DNA from: Methanohalophilus levihalophilus
GTDB lineage: Archaea; Halobacteriota; Methanosarcinia; Methanosarcinales; Methanosarcinaceae
Direction of reading: 5' to 3'
NCBI RefSeq assembly: GCF_017874375.1
Contig: NZ_JAGGLK010000001.1
Location: 62,001-126,000 of the forward strand
Length of the DNA: 64,000 nucleotides
The notes below the pieces were generated by a model, which saw only the letters and a program-made list of their open reading frames with translations, was not told where the DNA came from and did not search any database. Within the stretch, counting starts at the first letter, position 1, and each line of letters begins with the position of its first letter. Position numbers and translations under genes: made by a program. Positions 56,000-64,000 of this stretch are shown here, one piece after another.

Positions 56000-57097
56000 T
56001 TATTCTGTTATTTTGTCCGGGTGAATGTGCCCGCTTCTGATCATATGATCAACTATCACAAGAGCCATCATAGCTTCAGCAACCGGAACCATTCTTGGAG
56101 GAATAGTCGGGTCATGCCTGCCGGTTATGGTAAACTCTTCTTCCTTCATCTTTTCCATGTCAACGGTTTTTTGTGGCAGGGAAATTGATGGTGTTGGTTT
56201 TACAGCACAGCGACAGATAATCGGCATTCCACTGGAAATGCCTCCGAGTATTCCGCCTGCATGATTGGTACAGGCTACAATTTTGTCGTCTTCAATACAG
56301 AATGGATCGTTCATCTGGCTTCCCTTCATGTGGGCAGCTTCAAATCCGACACCAATCTCGACACCCTTGACAGCCCCGATTCCCATCATGGCTTTTGCGA
56401 TGTCAGCATCGAGTTTATCAAAAACAGGTTCACCGAGTCCTGCAGGAACTCCGAATACAACAGTTTCAACAATTCCTCCAACACTGTCGCCTTTGACTCT
56501 TTCTTCCTTGACCATCTCAAGCATTTCTTTTGCAGCTTTCGGATCTGCGCAGCGGACAGGATTCTTTTCGATGTTTTCTTTCATTGCCAGAATGTCCGGG
56601 ACATTAGCTTTGATGCTACCGAGTTCCGTAACGTGGGAGATTATTTCAATTCCTTTTTTCTGAAGCAGTTTCTTTGCAATTGCTCCGGCAGCGACTCTCC
56701 CAATTGTTTCACGTGCGGATGAACGTCCTCCGCCGCGGAAATCCCGGAAACCGTATTTTTCCTCATAGGTAAAATCAGCATGGCCGGGCCTGGGGAAATT
56801 ACGTATTTTCTCATAGGCGCTGGAATCCGCATCCCGATTAAAAACAACTAAAGAAATAGGAGTTCCGGTTGTTTTTCCCTCAAAGATACCGGAAAGGATT
56901 TCCACGCTGTCACTTTCTGATCGTGGGGTTGTGACTGCACTCTGGCCGGGTTTGCGGCGATCCAGATCTTTCTGGATTTCTCCTGCTGAGATTTCAAGAC
57001 CTGCAGGAGTGCCGTCCACAACGACACCTATAGCTTTGCCGTGTGATTCTCCCCATGTAGTTATTCGGAATGAGTGGCCAAAAGTGTTTGCTGCCAT
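56000..57097 (-). CDS. aroC: chorismate synthase
   Basis: Final step of the shikimate pathway, needing reduced FMN. 365 residues from ATG 57097: N-terminal [39 protein letters not shown] and the C-terminal [18 protein letters not shown]. The longer form from 57142 is unlikely. No near Shine-Dalgarno is visible; TATA-like ATAAATATC at 57115-57125 (complement) would give a short leader. It is followed downstream by nothing on its strand; the neighbour upstream is the CDF gene. Confidence 0.95.
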   Translation of the reverse strand: MAANTFGHSFRITTWGESHGKAIGVVVDGTPAGLEISAGEIQKDLDRRKPGQSAVTTPRSESDSVEILSGIFEGKTTGTPISLVVFNRDADSSAYEKIRNFPRPGHADFTYEEKYGFRDFRGGGRSSARETIGRVAAGAIAKKLLQKKGIEIISHVTELGSIKANVPDILAMKENIEKNPVRCADPKAAKEMLEMVKEERVKGDSVGGIVETVVFGVPAGLGEPVFDKLDADIAKAMMGIGAVKGVEIGVGFEAAHMKGSQMNDPFCIEDDKIVACTNHAGGILGGISSGMPIICRCAVKPTPSISLPQKTVDMEKMKEEEFTITGRHDPTIPPRMVPVAEAMMALVIVDHMIRSGHIHPDKITE

Positions 57098-57145
57098 GAT
57101 ACTTATGTTACACACTCCGATATTTATGGATTTGCACAACACTTT

Positions 57146-58009
57146 TTACTTATGTTTGCCGGGCTCTATGTGTACCACCACATCATCCACACCTTCTATT
57201 TTTTCTTTAAGCCTGTCAGTTACCATGTGGGATATTCTGTGGGCTTCACTTACATGCAATTCCGGATTAACCCAGATATGGAGATCGATGTAGTAGTCAC
57301 CAACAGTTCCCCGGGTTCTTATTTTGTGACAATCCAATACTCCGGGAACTTCTTTTGCAATATCACAGATGAAATCATTGTCAAGTGGTGCTTCATCACA
57401 AAGAACTCCAGTGCTGCTTCGAATAATATCGATAGCTGCTTTGCCTATTAGTGCAGCAATAATTAAGGCTATTAATGGATCAACAATTGGATATCCAAAC
57501 TTTATTGCCAGAAGTCCTGCGATAACTGAAAGTGAAACATATATGTCGCTCCGGGTATGCATGGAATCGGCAATCAGCACTTCGCTTTTGAGTTCTTCAC
57601 CCTTCCGTTTTTCATAAGTGGTTACTGCAAGATTGATGCCAATGGTTACAATCATTACGACAAAACTCAATGTCGTTATTTCAGGGGTAGTCATTGTGGC
57701 AAATCTTTCGACAGACTGTGAGATGATTTCAAACGCTACGAATACCAGAAGTACAGCAATAAATACAGAAGCAAGAGTTTCGTATTTCTGATGGCCGTAA
57801 GGATGGCTTTCGTCAGGGGGTCTTGAAGCAATTTGTATCCCAATGATTCCAACTATGTTTGAAATGCCATCAAAAAGGGAATGATAACCATCGGATTGCA
57901 TACTGAGGGTATTGGTTATTGATCCATAGACGATTTTAGCGAAGGATACGGCTAAGTTCAGGACTAAAACGAGTATTAGTATTCTCCTGATTTTAGCATA
58001 TCTTTCCAT
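57146..58009 (-). CDS. cation diffusion facilitator transporter
   Basis: A 287-residue proton-coupled metal exporter with six transmembrane helices and a cytoplasmic C-terminal domain. Metal site residues: SDGYHSLFDGISN in helix 2 (HxxxD) and the matching ADSMHTRSDIYVS in helix 5. The C-terminal part has the HKIRTRG and HIWVNPELHVSEAH segments that bind metal in the dimer. Substrate may be zinc, iron or manganese. It is 48 bases before aroC on the same strand. Confidence 0.9.
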   Translation of the reverse strand: MERYAKIRRILILVLVLNLAVSFAKIVYGSITNTLSMQSDGYHSLFDGISNIVGIIGIQIASRPPDESHPYGHQKYETLASVFIAVLLVFVAFEIISQSVERFATMTTPEITTLSFVVMIVTIGINLAVTTYEKRKGEELKSEVLIADSMHTRSDIYVSLSVIAGLLAIKFGYPIVDPLIALIIAALIGKAAIDIIRSSTGVLCDEAPLDNDFICDIAKEVPGVLDCHKIRTRGTVGDYYIDLHIWVNPELHVSEAHRISHMVTDRLKEKIEGVDDVVVHIEPGKHK

Positions 58010-58351
58010 ATTTTTCTGCCACCTTCACGTCTGAAATATGTGATGATGTCAGGTATATACCTTAAGGTTTATGCTGTGAAGGTTGTTGCAAGCGCATTCT
58101 TATCATTGGAGGTATGTATATTGAATTACATTTGTGGTGACCTTTCTCGTAGATTATGATTACAGGATACCTCTGTAACCTTAATCTCTCATTGAATATT
58201 GAAATTGGCATTATTGCCACAGCAGGTAATATATCGATTTTTTTGGGCTTAATCGAATGTGAAAGTATCTTTATCAGATATCTTCAATGAAAAATTGAAC
58301 CGGATATTTCTACTAATCCGGCTTCAGAAAATAAACATTTTGTATTTATTG
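58010..58351. other. 342-base intergenic region without gene
   Basis: I see no coding frame of credible length. A GGAGGTATG motif at 58110-58118 is followed by a 12-codon frame only, likely chance. No tRNA-like or repeat structure was recognised. Confidence 0.4.
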
Positions 58352-61024
58352 TTATATAGATTTTTGAGACGGAAGTGAAAAATAAAAAGAACTGCCTTTG
58401 CCTTCTTCACTTTCAACCCATATTTTTCCACCATGTGTTTCAACATAATATTTAGTAAGTGCAAGTCCCATTCCAATTCCCGAAAATCGCTTTGTTAAGA
58501 ACTCCTCAAATTGATTGAAAGGTGAAAATAAATATGTCATTTTTTCTTTTGGAATTCCAATTCCGTTATCGGAAATTTTGACTGTTATTGCATCATCTTC
58601 ACTTTCCAGATTTAAGGTAACCATTCCACCCTTTGGAGAAAATTTGATTGCGTTATCTAAGAGATGATATATAATTTGAACGAAGATTCTTTTATCCGCA
58701 AATATTTCATCGGCATTATTTTCAAGATTATTTTCAAGAATAATTTGAGATTTTTCTAGTTTGTTCTTAATCATCATTCTCAGATCATTAAAGGCTTCAT
58801 TCACCCCAAAAAGTTCGGGTCTAATCTCCTATTCACCAAAGTTAATAGCAGAATACTCCAAAATGGTATTAATAATATTCAGGAGCGAGTAGCCACTATC
58901 AGATATCCTTTTGAGATAATTGATTTGGTTGTCAGTTAAATTTTCATTGGATGACATAGCATCGGAAAAGCCTATTATTGCATTGAGGGGAGTTTTGAGT
59001 TCGTGACTTATATTGTTTAGAAAATCGGATTTTACTTTAAGTGCACTTTCCTCTAGTAATTTTGCAGTCAATAAAGCATTTTCTGCCTGAATTCTTCCCA
59101 ATGCATTGCCAATATAATCCGAGACTAAAGATAAAAGGTATATGTCTTCTTTCTCCCACTTTACAGCCTTTGTAATGTCATCAAGACCCACAAATCCGAC
59201 AAGATCATTTTCTATATGCACAGGAAGTGCAATTAGTGATTTTATGTTTTGCATCTGTAAAATTTCTTTTTCAGCTGAAGCTTCTTTTGGTAGCGAATCA
59301 ACATCCGTAATATGAATTGTTTCCAGATTTGCAAGTTTTTGCATCCACCATGGAAACATATCGGGTGGTAAATCCTTTAGATCCTCTTTTTGGGATTCCA
59401 CTCCTTCGGCACACCATTCGTGGGTATTATCCATAATTTCGCCATTGTCCCTAAATAAGAAAAGATAAGACCGGCTTGCACCTGTTAAATCACCGAGTAC
59501 ATTCAAAACAGTTTCAAGATATTCATCTACATCGGCCCGTTTCAGAAAAACAGACTGGATACTGTTAATTGCTTTTTGTATCTGATACTTTGAATCAAGT
59601 TGACGCTTATAGTCTTCTTTATGGAGCGTCCTTCCAACTATGTGAGAAATTGTCTGAAAAGCATTAAAGTCCTTTTCATCCCACTTTTCTGTTTCAGTTG
59701 GATTTTTCAATCCAATAAAGCCGAAAAGTACTTTTTCTTTCTATATGGGAAGTACAACGAGTCTTCTCGTATTCTATATGCTCAGTATATCTTTTTCAAC
59801 TGCAGCTTCTTCTGGGAGAGAGTCAGTATTTTCAATATAGATTATTTCATCTTCGGTGAGTTTTTTCATCAACCATGGGAAGCGGTGGGATGGTAATCCC
59901 CGGAGGCTTTCCTTTTGTGATTTAATTCCTTCATCACACCATTCATGGGTGTTATCCATAATTTTATTATCATCTCTGAAAGAGAATAAGTAAGTTTGAC
60001 TTGCACCGGTCAGGTATCCAAGAGTCAAAAGGACATTGTCAATTGCTTCATCAATATCTTCAGGGTCGAAGCATATGGAGCTCACAATTCTAGTTGCTTC
60101 TTTTATTCTAATATTGTTCAAAAGGCGCTTTTCATATTGTTCTCTTTTCCTGATTTCAAGATTCAACTCATAATTGGATCTTTTCAGTTTATTCGTTCTT
60201 TCAAGAACCATATGTTCCAATCTATCTTGATGGTCGGCCTTTTTCATTTCCAATTCTTTTCTGGATGTTATGTCTTCATGTGTTCCGGTCATACGCAAAG
60301 GTACTCCAGGACTACTCCATTCAACAACTTTCCCTCGGTCATGAATCCATACCCAATTCCCGTTTTTATGTTTCATCCGAAGATCACAATCATAGAATTC
60401 TATATCTCCTTTAAAGTGGGATTCAAGCATTTCACGTGAATTATTAAGATCATCTGGATGTGTGAATTCCATCCATGTATGAATGCTAACTGGCTCTAGC
60501 TCTTCTAGTGAATAGCCAATTATTTCAGCCCATCGTTCGTTAAATTTTGTTTCTCCGGTTTTTATGTTCCAGTCCCACAATCCTACGTTTGTTCCATCGA
60601 TAACAAGTTGAAGTCTTTCTGCTGTATCTTCTAATTCAGCTGCCATTTCCATTCTAAGCCTAATATCCCTAGATATTCCAAAAATAACTTCTTTTCCATC
60701 CCACCTACCTTTTGAAACTCTAGTTTCAACAGGTATCAACATTTCGTCTCTGGTTTGTAGTGGCAAGGTGCAATAGGATAGCGTTCCCTCTAGCATTTTT
60801 TCAATAGTATCAATGACTCTATCTACTTTGCTTTCGGGATGAAGATCAGTTACGTTCATCGTTACCAATTCTTCACTGGAATAACCCAGTTTCCTCTCAG
60901 CTGCATTATTCGTTAGAAGCACGCTGCCATTTTCATCAAGGACAAAAACCAAGTCATCGATCGTGTCGATAAAGCTTATAATATTTTCTTGAGACCATTT
61001 TTCAAGAATATTTACACCCACCAT
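58352..61024 (-). CDS. PAS/GAF sensor histidine kinase with three in-frame UAG codons
   Basis: One 890-codon frame if three TAG codons are read as amino acids: codon 417 (59774-59776), 428 (59741-59743) and 732 (58829-58831); the true stop is TAA at 58352. No other stop or frameshift occurs. Order: PAS about 20-120 (FIDTIDDLVFVLDENG), PAS/PAC about 140-255, coiled coil, GAF 1 about 320-460, GAF 2 about 490-640, HisKA with acceptor His near 671 (SHELKTPLNAII), ATPase with DNGIGIP and GIGMGLALTKYY. GAF 1 and GAF 2 are copies; at the first two TAG sites GAF 2 has Gln and His. Without decoding, three fragments result. Start ATG 61024 or TTG 61087. Confidence 0.82.
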
Positions 61025-61336
61025 TACTCTGTTTAATATACTAAGTCTGCCACTTTCATTGGAATAGACAACACCTCTATTGCACAATGGGTTTTATCTC
61101 ACACAACTAGGATATATTTTATGTATTTTATATATAAGAGTTGTTATTACCGAATGTTTTTTCTCTGGCATTTTAGTACAGGATACTATCAACGGCATTA
61201 TGGGATGTTTTCTGATGCATGAATTCTTTCTTTAATTGCAGGTTATTCCGTGATTTCTTCATCTATAAAACCACATATTTCTTGAAAATGCCATATCTGG
61301 GTAACCTATATACAAACAAAAGGCTAAATTGAATTG
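61025..61336. other. divergent promoter region between histidine kinase and cooC
   Basis: TATATAC at 61307-61313 lies 24-30 bases before the cooC ATG, so that transcript is probably leaderless. TATATAAAATAC on the complement near 61120-61133 serves the histidine kinase. No reading frame is seen. Confidence 0.45.
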
Positions 61337-62113
61337 ATGATCAAAATCGCAATTACAGGAAAAGGCGGTGTGGGCAAAACTACTTTTTCCGGAGTTATGT
61401 CCCGGCTGCTCGCAAGGGATGGCTATGATGTACTTGCTATAGATGCGGATCCGGATATGAATCTTGCATCCTCTCTGGGGATCGCAGAACCTCCCAGACC
61501 ACTTACCGACTACAAGGAACTCATCGAAGAGCGGGCAGGGGAACCCGGCGGGATGTTCAAATACAACCCTAAAGTTGATGATGTTGTTGACAAATTCGGT
61601 GTTATAGGTCCGGATGGAGTAAAAATGCTTGTGATGGGAACCGTAGAGAGGGGAGGCAGTGGATGTATGTGTCCGGCATCATCTTTCCTGCGTGCCCTGC
61701 TTCGTCATGTGGTTCTCAAGGATAGCAGTGCCGTAATCATGGATATGGAAGCAGGAATTGAGCATCTCGGGCGTGGCACCACAAAAGGCATCGATTTAAT
61801 GATTGTAGTGGTAGAACCCGGAATGCGTTCCATTGAAACGGCTGAGCGCATCAAGAGGCTTGCAGGTGAGGTTGGGGTAAAACACCTTGCTGCCGTTATC
61901 AATAAGGGGACATCTTCCGACGTTAAGCCAAAACTGGTAGAGATGGGAATTCCTGTGCTTGGCGAAATTCCGTTTTCACCTGATCTCATGACTGCTGACT
62001 TTGAAGGAAAAGCACCACTGGATGCAGACGTGGAAAATATTGGTTCATTTATTGCAATAAAGGATTCAATGTTGGAAATGATCAAGGATTTCAGTGAAAA
62101 TGAAACTGAGTGA
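61337..62113 (+). CDS. cooC: CooC-like nickel-insertion ATPase
   Basis: MinD/ParA-type P-loop ATPase of 258 residues resembling CooC/AcsF, which matures the Ni-Fe-S cluster of CO dehydrogenase/acetyl-CoA synthase. Walker A GKGGVGKTTFS at 8-18, switch DADPDMNL at 35-42, and the CooC metal-binding Cys-x-Cys in GSGCMCPASSFL near 115. The start ATG 61337 matches the family N terminus; TTG 61334 is dismissed. No CODH genes are near. Confidence 0.88.
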   Translation: MIKIAITGKGGVGKTTFSGVMSRLLARDGYDVLAIDADPDMNLASSLGIAEPPRPLTDYKELIEERAGEPGGMFKYNPKVDDVVDKFGVIGPDGVKMLVMGTVERGGSGCMCPASSFLRALLRHVVLKDSSAVIMDMEAGIEHLGRGTTKGIDLMIVVVEPGMRSIETAERIKRLAGEVGVKHLAAVINKGTSSDVKPKLVEMGIPVLGEIPFSPDLMTADFEGKAPLDADVENIGSFIAIKDSMLEMIKDFSENETE

Positions 62114-62123
62114 ATCCAAATTT

Positions 62124-62693
62124 TTAGCTTCTTGAATAAGTCCCCATTAAGTCTCCTTGAGCGATAATATGTCCCTGCATTTCCTGCTCAAGGACGTTTC
62201 TTTCCGAGCCAGATGGTATTTCCAGAGTGGTGTCCAGAGCATAAATCCTGAAGAAATACCTGTGCATGCCTGAAGGAGGGCATGGCCCCGAGTAATCGGT
62301 TATTTTGAAATCGTTTAGTCCCTGTACTCCAGGAATGCTGTCTTCACTGATCACTGCCCCTGGTTCTATATTCCAGACAATCCAGTGAGTGAATGTCCCC
62401 ATTGGTGCATCCGGACCATCAACTATCAGAACGAGACTTTCAGTATTTCCGGGTAGATTTCCGATTATCAGTTCAGGGTTTATATTCTCTCCGTCACATG
62501 TGTGGCGTGGAGGTATTGCTTCTCCCTGTTCAAAAGCACTGCTAGAAACACTGATTGTGTTCACCTGTACTTGCGACTCTTCTGATTCGACGTTTGTATC
62601 CTGTATTTCTTCAGATTGTTCGCTTTCGGAGCATCCTGAAATTGCTACTAACAGGATAACAAGAGCTGCCATAAAAACTGTAAAATACTTCAT
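62124..62693 (-). CDS. PEBP-family (YbhB-like) lipoprotein
   Basis: A 189-residue phosphatidylethanolamine-binding-like protein with lipoprotein signal ending at LVAISGC (Cys21). A linker rich in Glu/Ser follows, then the PEBP fold: IPPRHTCDGENINPELI, IVDGPDAPMGTFTHWIVWNI, and YSGPCPPSGMHRYFFRIYAL. The anchored form is surface-exposed. Function in archaea not known; it may bind phospholipid or act as a protease inhibitor. Confidence 0.9.
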   Translation of the reverse strand: MKYFTVFMAALVILLVAISGCSESEQSEEIQDTNVESEESQVQVNTISVSSSAFEQGEAIPPRHTCDGENINPELIIGNLPGNTESLVLIVDGPDAPMGTFTHWIVWNIEPGAVISEDSIPGVQGLNDFKITDYSGPCPPSGMHRYFFRIYALDTTLEIPSGSERNVLEQEMQGHIIAQGDLMGTYSRS

Positions 62694-62766
62694 TTTGCTC
62701 TCCCCATGGTATATTATTTGGAACTTGATGGATTATATACCAGATTGTCTTTCCAGTTATTGCGTG

Positions 62767-63471
62767 ATGATTCCTAAAAAAGGATGGTTATCTTTCTTGG
62801 AACAAAGGAACAGTATCACTTCAAAACTGAAAATCTCAAAAAGACGTGAAACCTACAGGCTTATTTTCCAGCTAATCGGGCTTTCAATCTTCGTTTATTT
62901 CGGAAGGGAGTCAACGATATATGTCATTCTCCTGACCCTTCCCCTGGCAGTACTTATAGGTCCTGCTTATTGTGGATGGATGTGCCCGAGGGGGATGTTC
63001 CAGAACATTGCAGGCATTGTTGGAAGGAAGTTTCTTGGCAAGCGATATAACCGGTTGGTTTCCCGAAAGGTGCACGATAAGTTGAGATTCTTCAGGTATG
63101 TTCTCCTGCTTTTTGTATTGGCAACCGTGATTCTTTATGAGTTTGAAGTACTTGGTGTATCTGTAGAAGCGGCTATTGCTGACGGGCTTGTTGCAATAAT
63201 GGTACTTTCGATTCTGCTTTCCTTTTTTGTTGACAGGGCAGCGTGCAGATATTTTTGCAAGGATGGGGCATTTGCATCTCTGGTAAATCTGGTTAAAATC
63301 AGGAAAATCAGGCGTGATAAATCCCTTTGCAATTCCTGCGGGATATGTGACAAGGTCTGCCCAATGTGGATTGAAGTTTCAACTAAGGGTGCTGTGGAGG
63401 ATCATTCCTGCATAAGCTGCTTCAAGTGCATTTGTGCTTGTCCTCAGGATGCTCTTAGCATAGAAGAGTAA
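62767..63471 (+). CDS. NapH/MauN-like membrane ferredoxin-type protein
   Basis: A 234-residue membrane protein with four hydrophobic segments and cysteine clusters: GWMCPRGMFQ on the membrane side (NapH-type CxxxCP-like loop), ACRYFCKDGAF, and two C-terminal [4Fe-4S] motifs CNSCGICDKVCP and CISCFKCICACP. It likely passes electrons between a quinone-like carrier (methanophenazine) and a soluble partner. A TATA element TATATA at 62733-62738 implies a transcript start near 62762, so ATG 62767 is nearly leaderless; upstream in-frame codons lie antisense to the PEBP gene. Confidence 0.75.
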   Translation: MIPKKGWLSFLEQRNSITSKLKISKRRETYRLIFQLIGLSIFVYFGRESTIYVILLTLPLAVLIGPAYCGWMCPRGMFQNIAGIVGRKFLGKRYNRLVSRKVHDKLRFFRYVLLLFVLATVILYEFEVLGVSVEAAIADGLVAIMVLSILLSFFVDRAACRYFCKDGAFASLVNLVKIRKIRRDKSLCNSCGICDKVCPMWIEVSTKGAVEDHSCISCFKCICACPQDALSIEE

Positions 63472-63472
63472 G

Positions 63473-64000
63473 TTACAGGAAATATAGTATCACCGGCAAC
63501 AGGATTACTCCCATTGCATGTGCTCTTCTGACTTTCATAAATGGTGGTAACATGCCGATGGTAGTGGCAATCACAAAAAGAAGGAGGCCGTAAAAGCCTG
63601 TTAATACTGTTACTGTAACGCAAAGAAACGCAAGAACGCCTTTGCAAACCTTTGAATATTCAATTTTTTCCAGTACTCTGTGGATGTTATTTCCGATAGC
63701 TACCGTTGAGATGTAGGAAAAAAGTGACGCTGTCAGGAGTGCAATAATACACATAAGTATGAATGTGCTGTTAATTCCGGTGCCGGAGAGCAAACTATCT
63801 ATTGCAACCATTGCTCCGCTTCTTGTTTTTTCAATTATTGCAAGTGCGAATAAACCGAAAATGGCATTGCTTGTATTTACACCTGAAACAGAGACAATAA
63901 ACTCCTTCGCTTTTTCAAGCAGATCCTCGTCATTTTGCTCTTTTGAAAAGTTCTCCGGAATCATAAGTCTGGTCATAACAGTTGCAGTGGATGATGATAC
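63473..64000 (-). CDS. TctA/DUF112-like membrane transporter, partial (N-terminal part off right edge)
   Basis: The C-terminal 175 or so residues of a multi-helix transport protein. The segment RRAHAMGVILLPVILYFL at the C terminus and ALIEKTRSGAM-like loop resemble the tripartite tricarboxylate transporter TctA/DUF112 family in archaea. The frame stays open to base 64000, so the start is outside. It ends one base after the convergent ferredoxin-type gene. Substrate unknown. Confidence 0.7.
   Translation of the reverse strand, partial: VSSSTATVMTRLMIPENFSKEQNDEDLLEKAKEFIVSVSGVNTSNAIFGLFALAIIEKTRSGAMVAIDSLLSGTGINSTFILMCIIALLTASLFSYISTVAIGNNIHRVLEKIEYSKVCKGVLAFLCVTVTVLTGFYGLLLFVIATTIGMLPPFMKVRRAHAMGVILLPVILYFL

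Noticed and set aside
58352-61087. Three separate genes (two partial sensor domains and a lone ATPase domain)
   Set aside because: All three share one frame and are separated only by TAG codons; domain order and the internal GAF repeat show a single gene.
62389-62766. Upstream extension of the membrane ferredoxin gene by 126 codons
   Set aside because: It is antisense to the PEBP gene and lies upstream of the likely transcript start.
1-64000. Mobile elements, CRISPR arrays, rRNA or standard tRNA genes
   Set aside because: I found no terminal repeats, transposase frames, regularly spaced repeats or rRNA signatures; a tRNA scan by eye of the gaps was negative but not exhaustive.

Overview
The window is a chromosomal segment of a cytochrome-containing methanogen of the order Methanosarcinales, most likely a methylotrophic member of the Methanosarcinaceae (Methanolobus, Methanococcoides or Methanohalophilus type). 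The evidence is: hdrE-hdrD, the membrane heterodisulfide reductase found in methanogens with cytochromes; a complete coenzyme F430 operon (cfbA-E-D-C-B); archaeal DNA polymerase D, MCM, thermosome, GatD, glycerol-1-phosphate dehydrogenase and tRNA-splicing endonuclease; archaeal pilins; and large PAS/GAF histidine kinases. I cannot fix the genus from sequence alone. No insertion sequences, CRISPR arrays, rRNAs or standard tRNAs were seen.

Layout. 1-15 kb: DNA polymerase D large subunit (runs off the left edge), an FKBP lipoprotein, an AAA ATPase, two tandem secreted SCP2-like proteins, the pyruvate carboxylase operon pycB-pycA-birA, an S-layer-like sorted protein, then on the minus strand trmJ, mcm, a DUF424 gene and two coiled-coil genes. 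15-25 kb: ilvE, a LysE exporter, a ferritin-like protein with a small siroheme sulfite reductase, hdrED, two DUF116 proteins, the RNase P RNA gene (minus strand, not protein coding), msrB, a universal stress protein and ccmABC. 25-34 kb: an Old Yellow Enzyme, an S4/RrmJ methyltransferase with a DUF2119 gene, a probable structured small RNA, a histidine kinase, a TRAM protein, thermosome and endA. 34-49 kb: the F430 operon, DUF2150/UPF0179/egsA, DUF63/SpoIIM, purP, a DUF5371 gene with two pilins, gatD and argH. 49-64 kb: a 927-residue histidine kinase, a metal ABC transporter (znuABC-like), dapL, aroC, a cation diffusion facilitator, a second large histidine kinase, cooC, a PEBP lipoprotein, a membrane ferredoxin-type protein and a TctA-like gene running off the right edge.

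The most striking signal is the behaviour of the codon TAG. I read the stop codon of essentially every complete gene here and all are TAA or TGA. Yet five in-frame TAG codons lie inside three otherwise intact genes: one in cfbD (needed for F430 and so for methanogenesis), one in a DUF2119 gene and three in a GAF/PAS histidine kinase. None of these genes has a frameshift, TAA or TGA. This is what one expects of an organism that reads UAG as pyrrolysine, and it means an automatic annotator would split all three genes. The pyl genes themselves are not in the window.

Metabolically the genes fit together: F430 (cfb) for methyl-coenzyme M reductase, HdrDE for recycling the heterodisulfide, ccmABC for haem export linked to c-type cytochromes, pyruvate carboxylase and its biotin ligase for oxaloacetate supply, and anabolic enzymes (dapL, aroC, argH, ilvE, purP). 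Regulatory structures worth attention are two tandem promoters with the same inverted repeat before the DUF5371/pilin genes, two inverted repeats in the F430 promoter, and a small RNA gene with a perfect 9-bp closing stem.
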